Below, one piece after another: positions 28,001 to 35,815 of a stretch of DNA of 64,000 nucleotides. The position numbers and the translations under genes were made by a program. The DNA lies in contig JAOAPF010000447.1 of assembly GCA_025462755.1 (NCBI GenBank), forward strand, positions 1-64,000, in the 5' to 3' direction. Position 1 is the stretch's first letter; the number at the start of each line of letters is the position of its first letter. Source of the stretch: Edaphobacter sp. (GTDB lineage: Bacteria > Acidobacteriota > Terriglobia > Terriglobales > Acidobacteriaceae). The notes under the pieces are model-generated. The model was not told the origin of the DNA, ran no database searches, and saw nothing but the letters and a program-made list of their open reading frames with translations.

Positions 28001-28399
28001 GTGAACGCGTCGATCCCTGGACCCAAGGTGATGATCGTCAATGAGGTCGCCGGCTCGGGCGGCGATGCGATGCCATGGCTCTTTCATCAGGAGAAGGTCG
28101 GCACCTTGATTGGCAAGCGTACATGGGGTGGCCTGGTCGGTATCGGAGCGATTCCGGTGCTGATGGACGGAGGCAACGTAACGTCGCCGAGCTTTGGCTA
28201 CTTCTCGCCGGAAGGCAAGTGGCAGATTGAGAACCATGGCACGGACCCCGATGTAGTGGTCGAGCAGGATCCGAAGGCGGTGAGCGAAGGGCACGATCCG
28301 CAGTTGGAAAAGGCGGTAAGTGTAGCGATGCAGGAGCTCGCGCAGCATCCGGTGCAGGAAACGGCGAAGCCTCCGTATCCCAACTATCACAAAAAATAA
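25004..28399 (+). CDS. Tricorn-type protease (S41 family)
   Basis: About 1131 residues if started at TTG 25004, which has GGAG seven bases upstream and begins just before the signal peptide (FLPLIIAGLATVCVAA). ATG 24947 and ATG 24707 are in frame but give an unlikely long leader. Architecture: beta-propeller repeats with SPDG/SxDG blades (SPIFSPDGSTIAFTGEYDG, VGWSPDGKQIVFRSDR, PAWSPDGQSLAYFSD), an Ala/Pro/Lys-rich linker near 660-690, the C1 helical region (HEVWRVERSYFYDPNFHGVN), a PDZ domain (GDCILAIGGAEVKADDD), and the C2 catalytic domain with Ser in EVAGSGGDAMPWLF. Tricorn degrades peptides; exported bacterial homologues probably scavenge peptides in the periplasm. Confidence 0.92.
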   Translation: MRVASSTGHFCTRFLPLIIAGLATVCVAAPSSEKPHLLQRPALSQTQIVFNYAGDLWSVDRKGGHATRLTVGVGIETSPIFSPDGSTIAFTGEYDGNTDVFTIPATGGVPHRVTYHPSLDTAVGWSPDGKQIVFRSDRQASSRYTQLYAVPAAGGFAKALPLPMAFEGQISSDGASIAYSPLGPSFSFDYNRYVAWGNYRGGRASTIRITGLKDLASTEIPHEPASDLNPVWVGKMIYFLSDRNGPMTLYKYDPATKAVTECLKNAGKPDIHSLSGGPSGLVYDQLGEIYLYDTASGQSHMVPIDVTGDLPEVRARIENVSTQIDHAGISPTGLRAVFEAHGEILTVPAKKGPTRDITNTPGVMERSPAWSPDGQSLAYFSDESGLYAVHVSSQTGSGEVKKFPLAKEPAYYFDPAWAPDSKLLAFRDNRLKLWMLDTGTGKLTHVGEDDYFQTDKRDIAWSPDSKWIAYSQIVANHLHALFLYSVETGKSTRFAADSADSRFPTFDRNGKYLYFTASTNTGGATAGLDMTSDLLSLSRNIYAVVLAADQASPIAPESDDEKTPAEAHEKAKENTDATPAADAKEGEKPHPAAAKTPTPPKPVKIDLGGIENRIVALPLPAGDYLELVAGKPGTLYFRQAAGGNRFAERAATLSRFVFDTRKTEKLADRVASFDLSTDGEKMLLALMPEGMGSVRGAAAGPAPPTYVIVPANAPIKPGEGTVSLADLQVRIDPTAEWNQMYHEVWRVERSYFYDPNFHGVNTVEEEKRLEPYVQSIASRSDLNYIFQEMLSGFSVGHLRGTGGAIPEAKRVPGGLLGADYTIENGHYCLAKILVGGIWNPEEKAPLAEPGLNVHTGDCILAIGGAEVKADDDIQRLLEGTAGHAITLHVASANGSNGRDITLIPIRSEAALRNSEWIADNQRKVDKLSGGKLAYVYLPDTGAGGFTNFNRFYFSQLDKQGAVIDERFNGGGQMADYIIEAMQRKTVGYWAYRYGATQKTVNASIPGPKVMIVNEVAGSGGDAMPWLFHQEKVGTLIGKRTWGGLVGIGAIPVLMDGGNVTSPSFGYFSPEGKWQIENHGTDPDVVVEQDPKAVSEGHDPQLEKAVSVAMQELAQHPVQETAKPPYPNYHKK

Positions 28400-28404
28400 A
28401 AAGT

Positions 28405-28434
28405 GAGGATGCGGCCGAGTCACCCCGCATCCTC
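28405..28434. terminator. Bidirectional hairpin terminator
   Basis: Ten-base-pair stem GAGGATGCGG / CCGCATCCTC with a 10-base loop between the convergent tricorn and KTP-repeat genes. On the minus strand it is followed by ACTTTTTATTTTTT, a good T-tract. Confidence 0.85.
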
Positions 28435-28444
28435 CTTATCCGCC

Positions 28445-28945
28445 CTATACATCCAACCCCGCGGCTATCGCGACGGAATGCGCCGCACTCTCGATCTGGC
28501 CTGGGTCTTTGGTGGAGATCGCCATCGCCAGAACAATGACAGACGAGGCGATGCTCACAGCCTTGTCGATCCTCTGGAGTCTGTCGAGCGCGTGATCTGC
28601 AGCTTTCGTCGCGAGAGCGATTTGAGCTACGGACTGATCTGCATTGGCCAACGTGATGTTTGCGTCTTGAATCGCGAAGCTCGTGGCAACGTTCATCAGG
28701 GAGTAGACGTAGCCCTGCAGCTGAACGATCGCCGGGTCGGTGAGCTTGCTCCCCGCGGCAATGCCGTTCAGGCGAACCTGTCCGATCTCCACGGCGATGT
28801 CGTGAAACGATTGGGCCAGCTTTTGCATCTGGTCGTCAGAGAGAGCTGTGGTAACCGGCGGGACGGGAGGTGGCGTCTTCGTGGCAGAAGCTGGCGTCTT
28901 CATGGCAGGAGCTGGCGTCTTGATGGCAGGGGTTGGCGTCTTCAT
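28445..28945 (-). CDS. KTP-repeat helical protein of unknown function
   Basis: 166 residues from ATG 28945, which lies 2 bp after the stop of the lipoprotein gene and has GAGG ten bases upstream. The N-terminus is three and a half copies of a seven-residue repeat (xKTPxPA). It is followed by about 130 residues of predicted helix (ALSDDQMQKLAQSFHDIAVE, SFAIQDANITLANADQSVAQ, DRLQRIDKAVSIASSVIVLA). No signal peptide is evident, although the last 35 residues are hydrophobic enough to touch a membrane. No family recognised. Tight coupling to the lipoprotein gene suggests the two proteins act together. Confidence 0.65.
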   Translation of the reverse strand: MKTPTPAIKTPAPAMKTPASATKTPPPVPPVTTALSDDQMQKLAQSFHDIAVEIGQVRLNGIAAGSKLTDPAIVQLQGYVYSLMNVATSFAIQDANITLANADQSVAQIALATKAADHALDRLQRIDKAVSIASSVIVLAMAISTKDPGQIESAAHSVAIAAGLDV

Positions 28946-28947
28946 GG
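28872..28947 (-). repeat. Tandem 21-bp repeat within the KTP-repeat gene
   Basis: Three full units and a partial fourth of GGCGTCTTCATGGCAGGAGCT (plus-strand sense), at 28872-28892, 28893-28913 and 28914-28934, partial 28935-28947. They encode the heptad xKTPxPA. Copy number could vary between strains. Confidence 0.85.
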
Positions 28948-29826
28948 TTAGTTCGACCTCGATTGAATCTCGGAGAGTGCCGCCTTCAGCGATAGGGCAA
29001 GGGGCCTGACCTGTTTGCATATCTCAACGACGCCTGCCTTCCCTGCTGCTTGCTGCTTCAGCTTGGCATGTAGCGCGGAGATGTCATCCATGACTTTGCC
29101 GTAGGCGGCGATGTTATCTTTGCGGGATTGCATCGCTAATTTGTCGTGCGCGTATTGGCGCTGCACCAGGATGAGGGTAAGCCGTTCGGTGGGTTGCGCG
29201 CTCGCCATTGGCCCTTTATAGAAGTTGTCCAGGCTAAGCTCTTCATTGGAGAGCAGCAGCGCGTAGTCCACGGTGATCACTTTCTTGAGCGCCTGCGTGA
29301 GGGCCTGGATGGCCGGATCGTTCTGCTGGATGAGCTGCCCGAGCTGTTTTTCCCGATAGCCTCTACTGGCTGCATCAGCGAGAGATTTGAGGATACTCTG
29401 CGCGGCATTGCCAGCGGAGGCCGTATTTGCCGATAAACTGGAATTCGCTCCTGTAGCAGTTACATTTTTTTCGATCCTGGCGTCGTAGCCCATGGGCTCG
29501 TTGGAGGCTAGCTTGCCGAGGGCATCGAAGTAGTCCGCCAGAATGCTCTCGTCATTTGCGAGGTGGTCCGCTATCTCCTGATACGGCTTGCAGTCCTGGG
29601 CTTGTTGGGCCGGGGGACGCTCTGCCTGCGGCGTGTTCTCGAAGAGTGTGTTTTGGCGTGCGCAGGTTTCGGCAACGTCGTTGGAGACTCTGGGGAGAGA
29701 GACTCTGGCTTCGTCGGAGAGCTGCGAGAGGCCGGCTGCGTCGTCCAGGTTTACGCATCCGTTGGCGGCCAGAAGGAGCGCTGCACCTGCAACGATTCGC
29801 GCAGAGAGCCTTTGAGGGAGGAACAT
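28948..29826 (-). CDS. Putative helical lipoprotein of unknown function
   Basis: 292 residues from ATG 29826 (GAGG about 6 bases upstream); an in-frame ATG at 29883 is too far out. The leader RIVAGAALLLAANGC ends in a lipobox-like ANGC, followed by VNLDDA. The mature chain is almost entirely helical with many Gln/Ala/Lys (LIQQNDPAIQALTQALKKVI, LVQRQYAHDKLAMQSRKDNI) and three further cysteines. It has no recognisable domain. First gene of a two-gene operon with the KTP-repeat protein. It may form an envelope scaffold, but that is a guess from composition. Confidence 0.68.
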   Translation of the reverse strand: MFLPQRLSARIVAGAALLLAANGCVNLDDAAGLSQLSDEARVSLPRVSNDVAETCARQNTLFENTPQAERPPAQQAQDCKPYQEIADHLANDESILADYFDALGKLASNEPMGYDARIEKNVTATGANSSLSANTASAGNAAQSILKSLADAASRGYREKQLGQLIQQNDPAIQALTQALKKVITVDYALLLSNEELSLDNFYKGPMASAQPTERLTLILVQRQYAHDKLAMQSRKDNIAAYGKVMDDISALHAKLKQQAAGKAGVVEICKQVRPLALSLKAALSEIQSRSN

Positions 29827-29900
29827 CGAGACCTCTTTTCCGGAGAAGCCTTGACTGTATTTGAAGCTGGGGGATTTTTCCACTCAAGGGAGGGATTGCT

Positions 29901-30344
29901 TCAGCTCTTTGCAGGAGTTTCGGTGTGCGCCTGAACCAGCCACTTCGTGGTGCCGGGTTGGCGGGCCCACACCGTGGTTGAGTTGTTGTCGTAGTTCTTT
30001 CGCTGGGGTTTGTCCTCCGTGCCGCAGTTGAAGGTATTGACGACGTGATACGCGGTGAGGGCGGAGTCGGGTGAGAGGATGCGAACCTGGAGATCGCGGA
30101 GTTCGTACGACTCGATTTTGCAATGTTTCAGGTTAACCAGCAGAGCATCGACCGCCTGGATGCGTTCATCCACTTCGATGAAATCTTTCGCGAAGAGACG
30201 GCGCACGGTGGCGAAGTCGCCTTCGGCCATGGTGGTCCAGAGGTGCTGCTCGAGATTGACGATTTCGATCGGCGCAGGGGTGGGTGCCGCGGTTTGAGCA
30301 GAGGAATATGTAGCAAGCGCAAAAAGAAGGAGGAGGGGACGCAT
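29901..30344 (-). CDS. Exported NTF2-like (DUF4440) protein
   Basis: 147 residues, ATG 30344. A short signal peptide (MRPLLLLFALATYSSA) is followed by an NTF2-like alpha+beta fold (LEQHLWTTMAEGDFATVRRLFAKD, YVVN-type strands, TTVWARQPGTTKWLVQAHTE). DUF4440 domains bind small ligands or are degenerate enzymes. A second copy lies at 37153-37599; both share the layout LWxA-x-xxDFxxxxxLFxxDxIEV, a central N-L-xxC and a C-terminal KWLVQ-HTE. Function is unknown. It stands alone between the lipoprotein operon and the next secreted gene. Confidence 0.78.
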   Translation of the reverse strand: MRPLLLLFALATYSSAQTAAPTPAPIEIVNLEQHLWTTMAEGDFATVRRLFAKDFIEVDERIQAVDALLVNLKHCKIESYELRDLQVRILSPDSALTAYHVVNTFNCGTEDKPQRKNYDNNSTTVWARQPGTTKWLVQAHTETPAKS

Positions 30345-30386
30345 GACGCTATGGTAGCGTCATGCCCTCCTCCGTGTGCACTGGAA

Positions 30387-30794
30387 TTACTTGGTTCCGG
30401 CTGCGGTGTTTGGGGTACCTACTTTACGGATCGAAGCGTCAACGATGGCATAGAGCAGCTGGCCGTGATCGCTGCGGGCTTTGGCCTTGATGTATTCACC
30501 AGCGCGTTGGCCAGTCGCGGCGTCGTCGGGGAGACTGAGGCCGCGAGTGTGGGCCGAGATTTCGGCGAGTTCCTGGACGATATCGAAGAAGTTTTCTTCG
30601 TTTTTGCCGGAGAGTTGCCAGCAGGCGGAGACGGTGCAGGTGAGGATCTGTTCGGTCGTCCAATTGTGGGGCTCGTTGGAGTCCGCTGGTGGAGTGATGA
30701 CGGTGACGGGAGACTTCGGCTGCTGCTGTGCGGTCGCGGTTAGAGTAGCGGCAGCGAGAGTGAGGCAAAGGGCGATTTTATTGACTGAGCGCAT
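30387..30794 (-). CDS. Small secreted protein of unknown function
   Basis: 135 residues, ATG 30794 with AAGGA seven bases upstream. Signal peptide MRSVNKIALCLTLAAATLTATA, then a Pro-rich linker and a compact helical domain with two cysteines (ILTCTVSACWQLSG) and conserved-looking acidic helices (ENFFDIVQELAEISAHTRGL, ATGQRAGEYIKAKA). I do not recognise a family. It lies 18 bp downstream of the glycine-zipper gene and may be co-transcribed. Confidence 0.65.
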   Translation of the reverse strand: MRSVNKIALCLTLAAATLTATAQQQPKSPVTVITPPADSNEPHNWTTEQILTCTVSACWQLSGKNEENFFDIVQELAEISAHTRGLSLPDDAATGQRAGEYIKAKARSDHGQLLYAIVDASIRKVGTPNTAAGTK

Positions 30795-30812
30795 GTGGTC
30801 GTTCCTTTAGGG

Positions 30813-31229
30813 TTAGTAGGGGTTCCGACGGTAGTAGTTGTCTTTGTTGCGTTTGTTTTGGGCAGATTGGCCTATCACTGCGCCGATGCCGGCTCCGGCA
30901 GCTCCGCCGATGACCGTGCCTTTGAGGCCGCCCCCAAACAGCGCGCCGAGTGCCGCGCCGCCGGCTCCGCCGATAAGGGCTCCCTTACCGGGGCCGATGC
31001 CGCCTTGGCGATTATCATTGTGGTAACCGGGATTGTTGTCGCGGCGTGGGTTGTAGTTGTTGTTGTAACGGGGGTCGCGATTGCTGTAGTAGTCGCCACC
31101 GCGGGCGCCGTTGCGCATGCCGTTGTAGTAAGCGTTGTCGTTGTTATGGTGGTTCTGCGCGGCCACAGGAACAAAGCTGGTCGCGACCAGGAGGGGAATT
31201 ATGAAAACCGCTTTTCTAAACCTGCTCAT
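30813..31229 (-). CDS. Glycine-zipper exported protein
   Basis: 138 residues, ATG 31229. The signal peptide (KAVFIIPLLVATSFVPVAA) is followed by an Asn/Tyr/Arg-rich low-complexity region (NNNYNPRRDNNPGYHNDN), then a glycine-zipper pair (GALIGGAGGAALGALFGGGL and GTVIGGAAGAGIGAVIGQ) and a basic tail. Glycine-zipper 2TM/YMGG-like segments insert in or pack against membranes; in lipoproteins such as Pal/SlyB they have structural roles. Function here is unknown. Confidence 0.78.
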   Translation of the reverse strand: MSRFRKAVFIIPLLVATSFVPVAAQNHHNNDNAYYNGMRNGARGGDYYSNRDPRYNNNYNPRRDNNPGYHNDNRQGGIGPGKGALIGGAGGAALGALFGGGLKGTVIGGAAGAGIGAVIGQSAQNKRNKDNYYRRNPY

Positions 31230-31425
31230 CTCAGATTAGATGCGGTTTTTTGGGGTAAGAAAATTCGAGAGTACGCCTTCCATTCCTGAGGAAATATGCT
31301 GCAAAGAAACCCTTTTATTTCCACCGTTTTGCAGTTGAGCTTTTTGGCGTGTCGAAATCGGGAGCTTTGTGGAGGCTCCGGCGCGGTTTCTGCGTCTTAG
31401 TACTATCAGTTGTGCAGGAGGTGTT

Positions 31426-32097
31426 GTGAGACGAATCGCGTTGTTATGGCAAGTTTCCGGTGTCGTGGTGGCTGGAGTAGTGATGTCCGGACAAGTAGGG
31501 CTCGCGCAGCAAGCGACAACGCAGCCGACGGCAACCAAGCCGAAGTCGAAGACTGCGGTGAAACCGGGAATGGCGGTGTGGTCCCCGGACGTGCAAAAGA
31601 CGCTCGGGGTAACGGCGGAGAACTTCAATGCGGAGGGACTGAACAAGCTGACCCCGGCGCAGCTCACCGCGCTCCTCATTTCTGCGCGGCCCGATCCGAG
31701 AAAGGGTTTGCTCACCTGTCCGGCGAGCGGGGCGATACCGGCGGGAAGGGTCAAGGTGCTCGTGACCGTGGCGGGGGACGATCCTACGGGAGCGATTGCC
31801 GCGGCGATTCGTCAGGCAGTGGCATCCCTCAACGCGGTGGACGTGGTGGACTCGGCGTCAACTGCGGACCGCGCGCTACATGTCGTGGTCCAGGAACAGA
31901 CCGTCAACAAGCGTACGATCGGATTTACAGCTTCTTATCTGACGGCGACTCCGTGCAGCGAGGAGATCGGTGGCAGGAAGACGGATGTGGAGTTGAAGGG
32001 AACCCTGGGGACGTATTCCAACGCGAAGGGGCCCGGCCTCGCTAAGGATCTGGCGGCGATGTTGGATCAGGAGCTCCAAGAGCTGCGGACGAAATGA
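31426..32097 (+). CDS. Exported protein of unknown function
   Basis: 223 residues from GTG 31426, with AGGAGG four bases upstream; ATG 31369 is in frame but unsupported. A signal segment (LLWQVSGVVVAGVVMSGQVGLA) is followed by a Thr/Lys-rich linker and a globular part with LTPAQLTALLISARPDPRKG and VKVLVTVAGDDPTGAIAAAI; then VVDSASTADRALHVVVQEQ and KDLAAMLDQELQELR. The VVxExxxNxRxxGFxAS pattern looks like the ligand-free periplasmic fold seen in other acidobacterial hypotheticals. No family assigned. Its stop is 1 bp from the convergent DinB stop. Confidence 0.65.
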   Translation: MRRIALLWQVSGVVVAGVVMSGQVGLAQQATTQPTATKPKSKTAVKPGMAVWSPDVQKTLGVTAENFNAEGLNKLTPAQLTALLISARPDPRKGLLTCPASGAIPAGRVKVLVTVAGDDPTGAIAAAIRQAVASLNAVDVVDSASTADRALHVVVQEQTVNKRTIGFTASYLTATPCSEEIGGRKTDVELKGTLGTYSNAKGPGLAKDLAAMLDQELQELRTK

Positions 32098-32098
32098 C

Positions 32099-32662
32099 TC
32101 AGCTCACGCCTTTTTTCGGATCCCATGAACCCTGAAGCTTGCGGATCATGATGATCTGACCTGTGTGGTACGCGTTGTGCGCGCCAATATTAGCGATCGT
32201 GTGGGCGATCGCCGCAATCTTTGCGTCATCGGCGCCTTCCACGAGCTGCTCTATTGCCGTGAGATTCTCGTCGAGTTTCTTGATCGTCTCGGGCCAGTTG
32301 GTGGCGTCGAATTTATTGAAGGTTTCGGTATTGTCGGAGGTCGTGGGAACCTTTTCGCCTTTGAGCTTCGCCAGCGTTGCGCTGTTCCAGTAGAGGAGGT
32401 GGTAGGCAATCATGCCGACCGAGTGATCTTCGGGGGCGGGATTATTGGGGCCTTCGGATTTAGGGATCCAGCGGGCCTGCTCGGGCGTCATGCCGGCAAC
32501 GGCGGTGTTCACCGGAACGAACCACTCGGCTTTGTTGTGGGTCGAGCGGAGTTGGGCGAGCAGCACAGACTTCAACGTTGGAGGCGGCCCGGCCGGCTTG
32601 GGTGCCTGTGCAACGGCGACCGGGGAAAGAAGAAGGGTCAGGAGGAGGGGTTTGATTCGCAT
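32099..32662 (-). CDS. Exported DinB-family protein
   Basis: 187 residues from ATG 32662 with GGAGAA about 12 bases upstream; the frame is open to 32725. A signal peptide (MRIKPLLLTLLLSPVAVAQA) precedes a DinB four-helix bundle. It includes DHSVGMIAYHLLYWNSATLA and NIGAHNAYHTGQIIMIRKLQ, which supply the three histidines that bind a divalent metal. DinB-like proteins are a broad metal-dependent superfamily that includes thiol transferases; an exported version has no known substrate. Confidence 0.88.
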   Translation of the reverse strand: MRIKPLLLTLLLSPVAVAQAPKPAGPPPTLKSVLLAQLRSTHNKAEWFVPVNTAVAGMTPEQARWIPKSEGPNNPAPEDHSVGMIAYHLLYWNSATLAKLKGEKVPTTSDNTETFNKFDATNWPETIKKLDENLTAIEQLVEGADDAKIAAIAHTIANIGAHNAYHTGQIIMIRKLQGSWDPKKGVS

Positions 32663-32794
32663 GGCGTCATCGTTCTCCTTAGCTGGCAGTTGTTGCGCAA
32701 CCGGTTTATCGCGCAACGTAAGCATACAGACTACGAGGCTCTACAGAACCGAAAACAAACAGAAGGTCTGAAAATGGAGTCTTGCCCTACGTGC

Positions 32795-32842
32795 GAATGC
32801 CCCATCGTGGATCCGCTGTTCACGGGCGGCGATGGGGCATTC
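32795..32842 (-). terminator. Long perfect hairpin downstream of the PEP-CTERM gene
   Basis: Perfect 13-bp inverted repeat GAATGCCCCATCG / CGATGGGGCATTC with a 22-base loop, 15 bp after the PEP-CTERM stop. No T-tract follows on either strand, so it is terminator-like or a stability element. Confidence 0.55.
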
Positions 32843-32857
32843 CGGTTTCATCGTGAT

Positions 32858-33577
32858 TTACGAACGTCGAGAGAGCGATCTCCGAAGCAACGGCAGCGCA
32901 GCAATGCCCAGGCCGAACAGCGAGAGCGTCGCGGGTTCGGGCACCGGGCCGGGAGTTGGCCCGCCACCCGTGAGAGTCGCGTCGTAGCCGACAGTGAACG
33001 CGTAGTAGAACTCGAAGTTGGGCGTGGTAAACGTGATGGTGTCGAAGGAGCCATTGAACTGGACGAGACCATTGCCCTCAGTGCCGCGAACGACTGAGCC
33101 GAGGGAGGTCAGAGCGCTGCCATTGAACTCGGCCGACGGACCACCGCCGAGAAGGTTGAACGGTTGGCCGCTCTTCGAGGAAAAGTCAAAAGAGGCAGGG
33201 ATTGTGGGCGTACCGAGGCTCCAGATCGCGAAGATGGGATCGACGACGATCGAGGAGAAGGAAATGGTTTCGGTGAGGGACGATCCTCCCTCGATTTGAA
33301 TGGTGGGCGTATGCGGGGGCGCGTTACCGACAAGGCCGCCAGTAAAGGTCGATGCCGGCGTCCAGCTGGGGACGTTGGTGAGGCCACTCGTCTGGCCCGA
33401 GTAGGTAACGTTGATGCTGCCGACAGTGCCGGAAGCGGAGCCTGGGTTACCGGGGGTGGCGGTGGACCAATTGGCCCATGCGATCGTGTCGGCGTGCGCC
33501 AGCGCAGAGGTGGTGACCGCGCAGGCAGCGAGAAGAAGTGCGGACACTGGACTTACAAGCAGGCGGGGTAGCTGCAT
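32858..33577 (-). CDS. PEP-CTERM sorting-domain protein
   Basis: 239 residues from ATG 33577, chosen because AAAGGAG lies seven bases upstream; ATG 33583 overlaps that site. The signal peptide (VSPVSALLLAACAVTTSALAHA) is followed by a beta-rich Gly/Ser/Thr domain and a C-terminal sorting signal: VPEPATLSLFGLGIAALPLL, ending in RRSLSRR. Proteins with this tail are normally cleaved by exosortase (EpsH) and delivered to the surface or exopolysaccharide. No exosortase gene is in the window. The body resembles the many PEP-CTERM proteins with no further homology. Confidence 0.88.
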   Translation of the reverse strand: MQLPRLLVSPVSALLLAACAVTTSALAHADTIAWANWSTATPGNPGSASGTVGSINVTYSGQTSGLTNVPSWTPASTFTGGLVGNAPPHTPTIQIEGGSSLTETISFSSIVVDPIFAIWSLGTPTIPASFDFSSKSGQPFNLLGGGPSAEFNGSALTSLGSVVRGTEGNGLVQFNGSFDTITFTTPNFEFYYAFTVGYDATLTGGGPTPGPVPEPATLSLFGLGIAALPLLRRSLSRRS

Positions 33578-33920
33578 AGTCATTCTCCTTTAATGTCCCA
33601 AACGAAGTGCCTGGGAGGTTGTTTATAACCTGACAGGAGAGATGTCAATTGAATTTTGGATGACTAAGTCCGGACAGGCGAAGAGTTGCGACTGTTGTAA
33701 CGGGACTTGCATGCAACCATTTGCATAGAGCATCACAGGCGGTACAAAGACAGGAGTTAGAGCGATGGTGTTGGAGGACTTGCTATTGTATGGGTCGCTG
33801 ATAGCGAGGCCCATTCACCTTTTTTGCTGGATGAATGGGCCTTCCAGGAGTCTCATTCACATTTTTTCGTAAAAGAGAACACCAGGTTACTGAGTGAATC
33901 CTATTCGCAGCTTTTACGAA
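33578..33920. other. Intergenic, 343 bp, with hairpins, no gene
   Basis: Holds the leader of the PEP-CTERM gene (AAAGGAG) on the minus strand, the hairpin at 33807-33842, and short A/T-rich runs. The only frame of note (33623-33814, minus) is not gene-like. Confidence 0.5.
33807..33842 (-). terminator. Perfect 11-bp hairpin downstream of the TIGR03118 gene
   Basis: AGGCCCATTCA / TGAATGGGCCT with a 14-base loop, 78 bp after the TIGR03118 stop. No T-tract follows on the minus strand, so function as a terminator is uncertain. Confidence 0.5.
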
Positions 33921-35624
33921 TCATTGCACCGTGAGGTTGACCACTGTGGTCTGCGTGATCGTGCCGGAGGTGGCTTTGACGGTGATTGCCGACGTTCCCG
34001 CCGGCGTGGATGGCACGAACACATCGCTCGTGCTGGAACAGCCCGTAATAAAGCCGGCCGACAGGATGAGGACGCCGAACAGACCGAGCAGACGGATCGA
34101 GCGTTGCTGGATGAGTGATCGGCGCCGAGGGAAAAGTAGGAGAGCCCCGAAGGGGAGGAATAGGGCGACGGCGATTTTGTCTATCGAGCTTCCGTGAATC
34201 GTAAAGGGCCGCACGCACGCGATCTTTTTTACAGTGCCGATGGTAAGAGTGGTCGTGGCCGGTGCGCCGGCGGTCACAGCCAATGATGTGGGCGAGAAGC
34301 TGCAGGTCGCCGCCTGTGGCAGACCCGTACAGGCCAGGGATACAGCGCCGCTGAAATTGTTGGTCGGCACGGCGCTGATAATGAAAGTGGCCGATGATCC
34401 AGCGGGAACGGTGGCGGTAGAGCCTGATGCGCTGAAGCCGAAGGTCGCTGCACCGGTGGCCGAGGGGTTGGTGTTGATCGAGGCGAGCAGCCCGTGTTTT
34501 TCTCCGGTCAATCCTGCTGCGAAGTAGAGCGTGTTGAGATTGCCACCATTGGTTGGAGAGGGTGCGGTGAGCCCGAAGAAGAGCTCCCACAGACTCGCGT
34601 AGACGAGCGTCTTGCCGGTGCCATCGGCTAACTGACCGACGTAGGCGAAGGTTTTAGGATCGTAGGCATTGATGATGCCGTCGCCGAAGTTGCCGACGAG
34701 CAGATCTCCGCCAAAGATGCCGAAGGTTGTGGGAGCAATAGCCAATCCCCACGGCGCGTTGAGGTTGCCGCCCGGCGTGATAGCGTGAGCAACGAAGTTG
34801 CCATTCGTGTCGAAGACATTCACCATGCCGTCGCCGGGAGCGATCGTGGGTCCGCCTGTCGTCGCACGGAGCGCGTAGGTGACAAAGACCTGCGTTCCGA
34901 TGACATGGACCGAGTACGGGACGTATCCCGCAGGCAGCGTGGTATCCGTGAACGAGCCGGCGAGTTTCGCGGCAGCGAAGTTGCTGTCGTAGACCTCGAT
35001 CGTGGCGCCTTTGCCGAAGTTCGCCGCAAGGATGTAGGTGCCGTTGGTGTTGGTCGCGAGAGCCAGATCGGTATAGACCGCACCGGCGGCGCTGTTGTTG
35101 ATCGCGACTTGTGCGACCGCGCCCGCAGTGCCGAGCTTGTTGTTCCAGCCCGTGATGACGCCATCGAGCGAGGCAAAAAGGAAGGTCGCCTTGGTGCCGT
35201 TGGGAAGCAGGAAACCGGTAGCGGCGCCGGTCGAGGCGGCGCCCGTAGGTGAGCCCGTAGCAGTAGTGCCGCCGCTGGCCGCGGGGATGCTGATCTTGAA
35301 TGCAATCGCCGGGGTAGCTGGCGGGGTGAACGGCGGGAAGTTGGTGGGCGAGACAACGTAGTCAAAGCCGGTCCCTTGGGTGTTGATCCAGAAGGTGGCG
35401 TTCGTGACACCCCATGGATTGATGAAATTCGCGTCGGTGATGGTGGCGGGGACCGAACCGTCGGAGATCAGGTTAGTGACCGTGTAGGTGCCCGCTGTCT
35501 GGGCTGCCGCAGGGATCGCGATTGCCAGCAGAGATCCGACTACGAGATGGCGGCGACGGGATTGTCTCTGCGTCGAAATGTTGGTGGGAGTTGAAAACTC
35601 GGAATAGCCTGACGCGTCTGGCAT
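33921..35624 (-). CDS. TIGR03118-family exported protein with Ig-like C-terminal part
   Basis: 567 residues, ATG 35624. An N-terminal signal (RHLVVGSLLAIAIPAAA) is followed by a beta-propeller-like TIGR03118 domain of about 330 residues: YTVTNLISDGSVPATITDAN, NPWGVTNATFWINTQGTG, GWNNKLGTAGAVAQVAINN, NLNAPWGLAIAPTTFGIFGG and LYFAAGLTGEKHGLLASI. Then comes an Ig-like segment (TVPAGSSATFIISAVPTNNF, GLPQAATCSFSPTSLAVTAG), a membrane helix (IAVALFLPFGALLLFPRRR) and a second hydrophobic segment with a short lipobox-like TGC. The Ig/GLPxxxxCxFxP pattern is common at the ends of acidobacterial surface proteins. Function unknown. Confidence 0.85.
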   Translation of the reverse strand: MPDASGYSEFSTPTNISTQRQSRRRHLVVGSLLAIAIPAAAQTAGTYTVTNLISDGSVPATITDANFINPWGVTNATFWINTQGTGFDYVVSPTNFPPFTPPATPAIAFKISIPAASGGTTATGSPTGAASTGAATGFLLPNGTKATFLFASLDGVITGWNNKLGTAGAVAQVAINNSAAGAVYTDLALATNTNGTYILAANFGKGATIEVYDSNFAAAKLAGSFTDTTLPAGYVPYSVHVIGTQVFVTYALRATTGGPTIAPGDGMVNVFDTNGNFVAHAITPGGNLNAPWGLAIAPTTFGIFGGDLLVGNFGDGIINAYDPKTFAYVGQLADGTGKTLVYASLWELFFGLTAPSPTNGGNLNTLYFAAGLTGEKHGLLASINTNPSATGAATFGFSASGSTATVPAGSSATFIISAVPTNNFSGAVSLACTGLPQAATCSFSPTSLAVTAGAPATTTLTIGTVKKIACVRPFTIHGSSIDKIAVALFLPFGALLLFPRRRSLIQQRSIRLLGLFGVLILSAGFITGCSSTSDVFVPSTPAGTSAITVKATSGTITQTTVVNLTVQ

Positions 35625-35815
35625 AGTGGACTCACTCTTCTCTTCCTGCCTCTGGCGCGCAGAAAGTTGGCCTCAAATGTTCTTGAGGTTGAAGAGTAAC
35701 GAGTTCGCCTGTGTGGTGTTGTCAGAGAATTGTCATTGCCGCGTCATTTAATCGCATCAGTTTTGTCTCCCCGCGCGAGACATCCTCGACACACAGTTGG
35801 CGCAGCAAGAAAATG

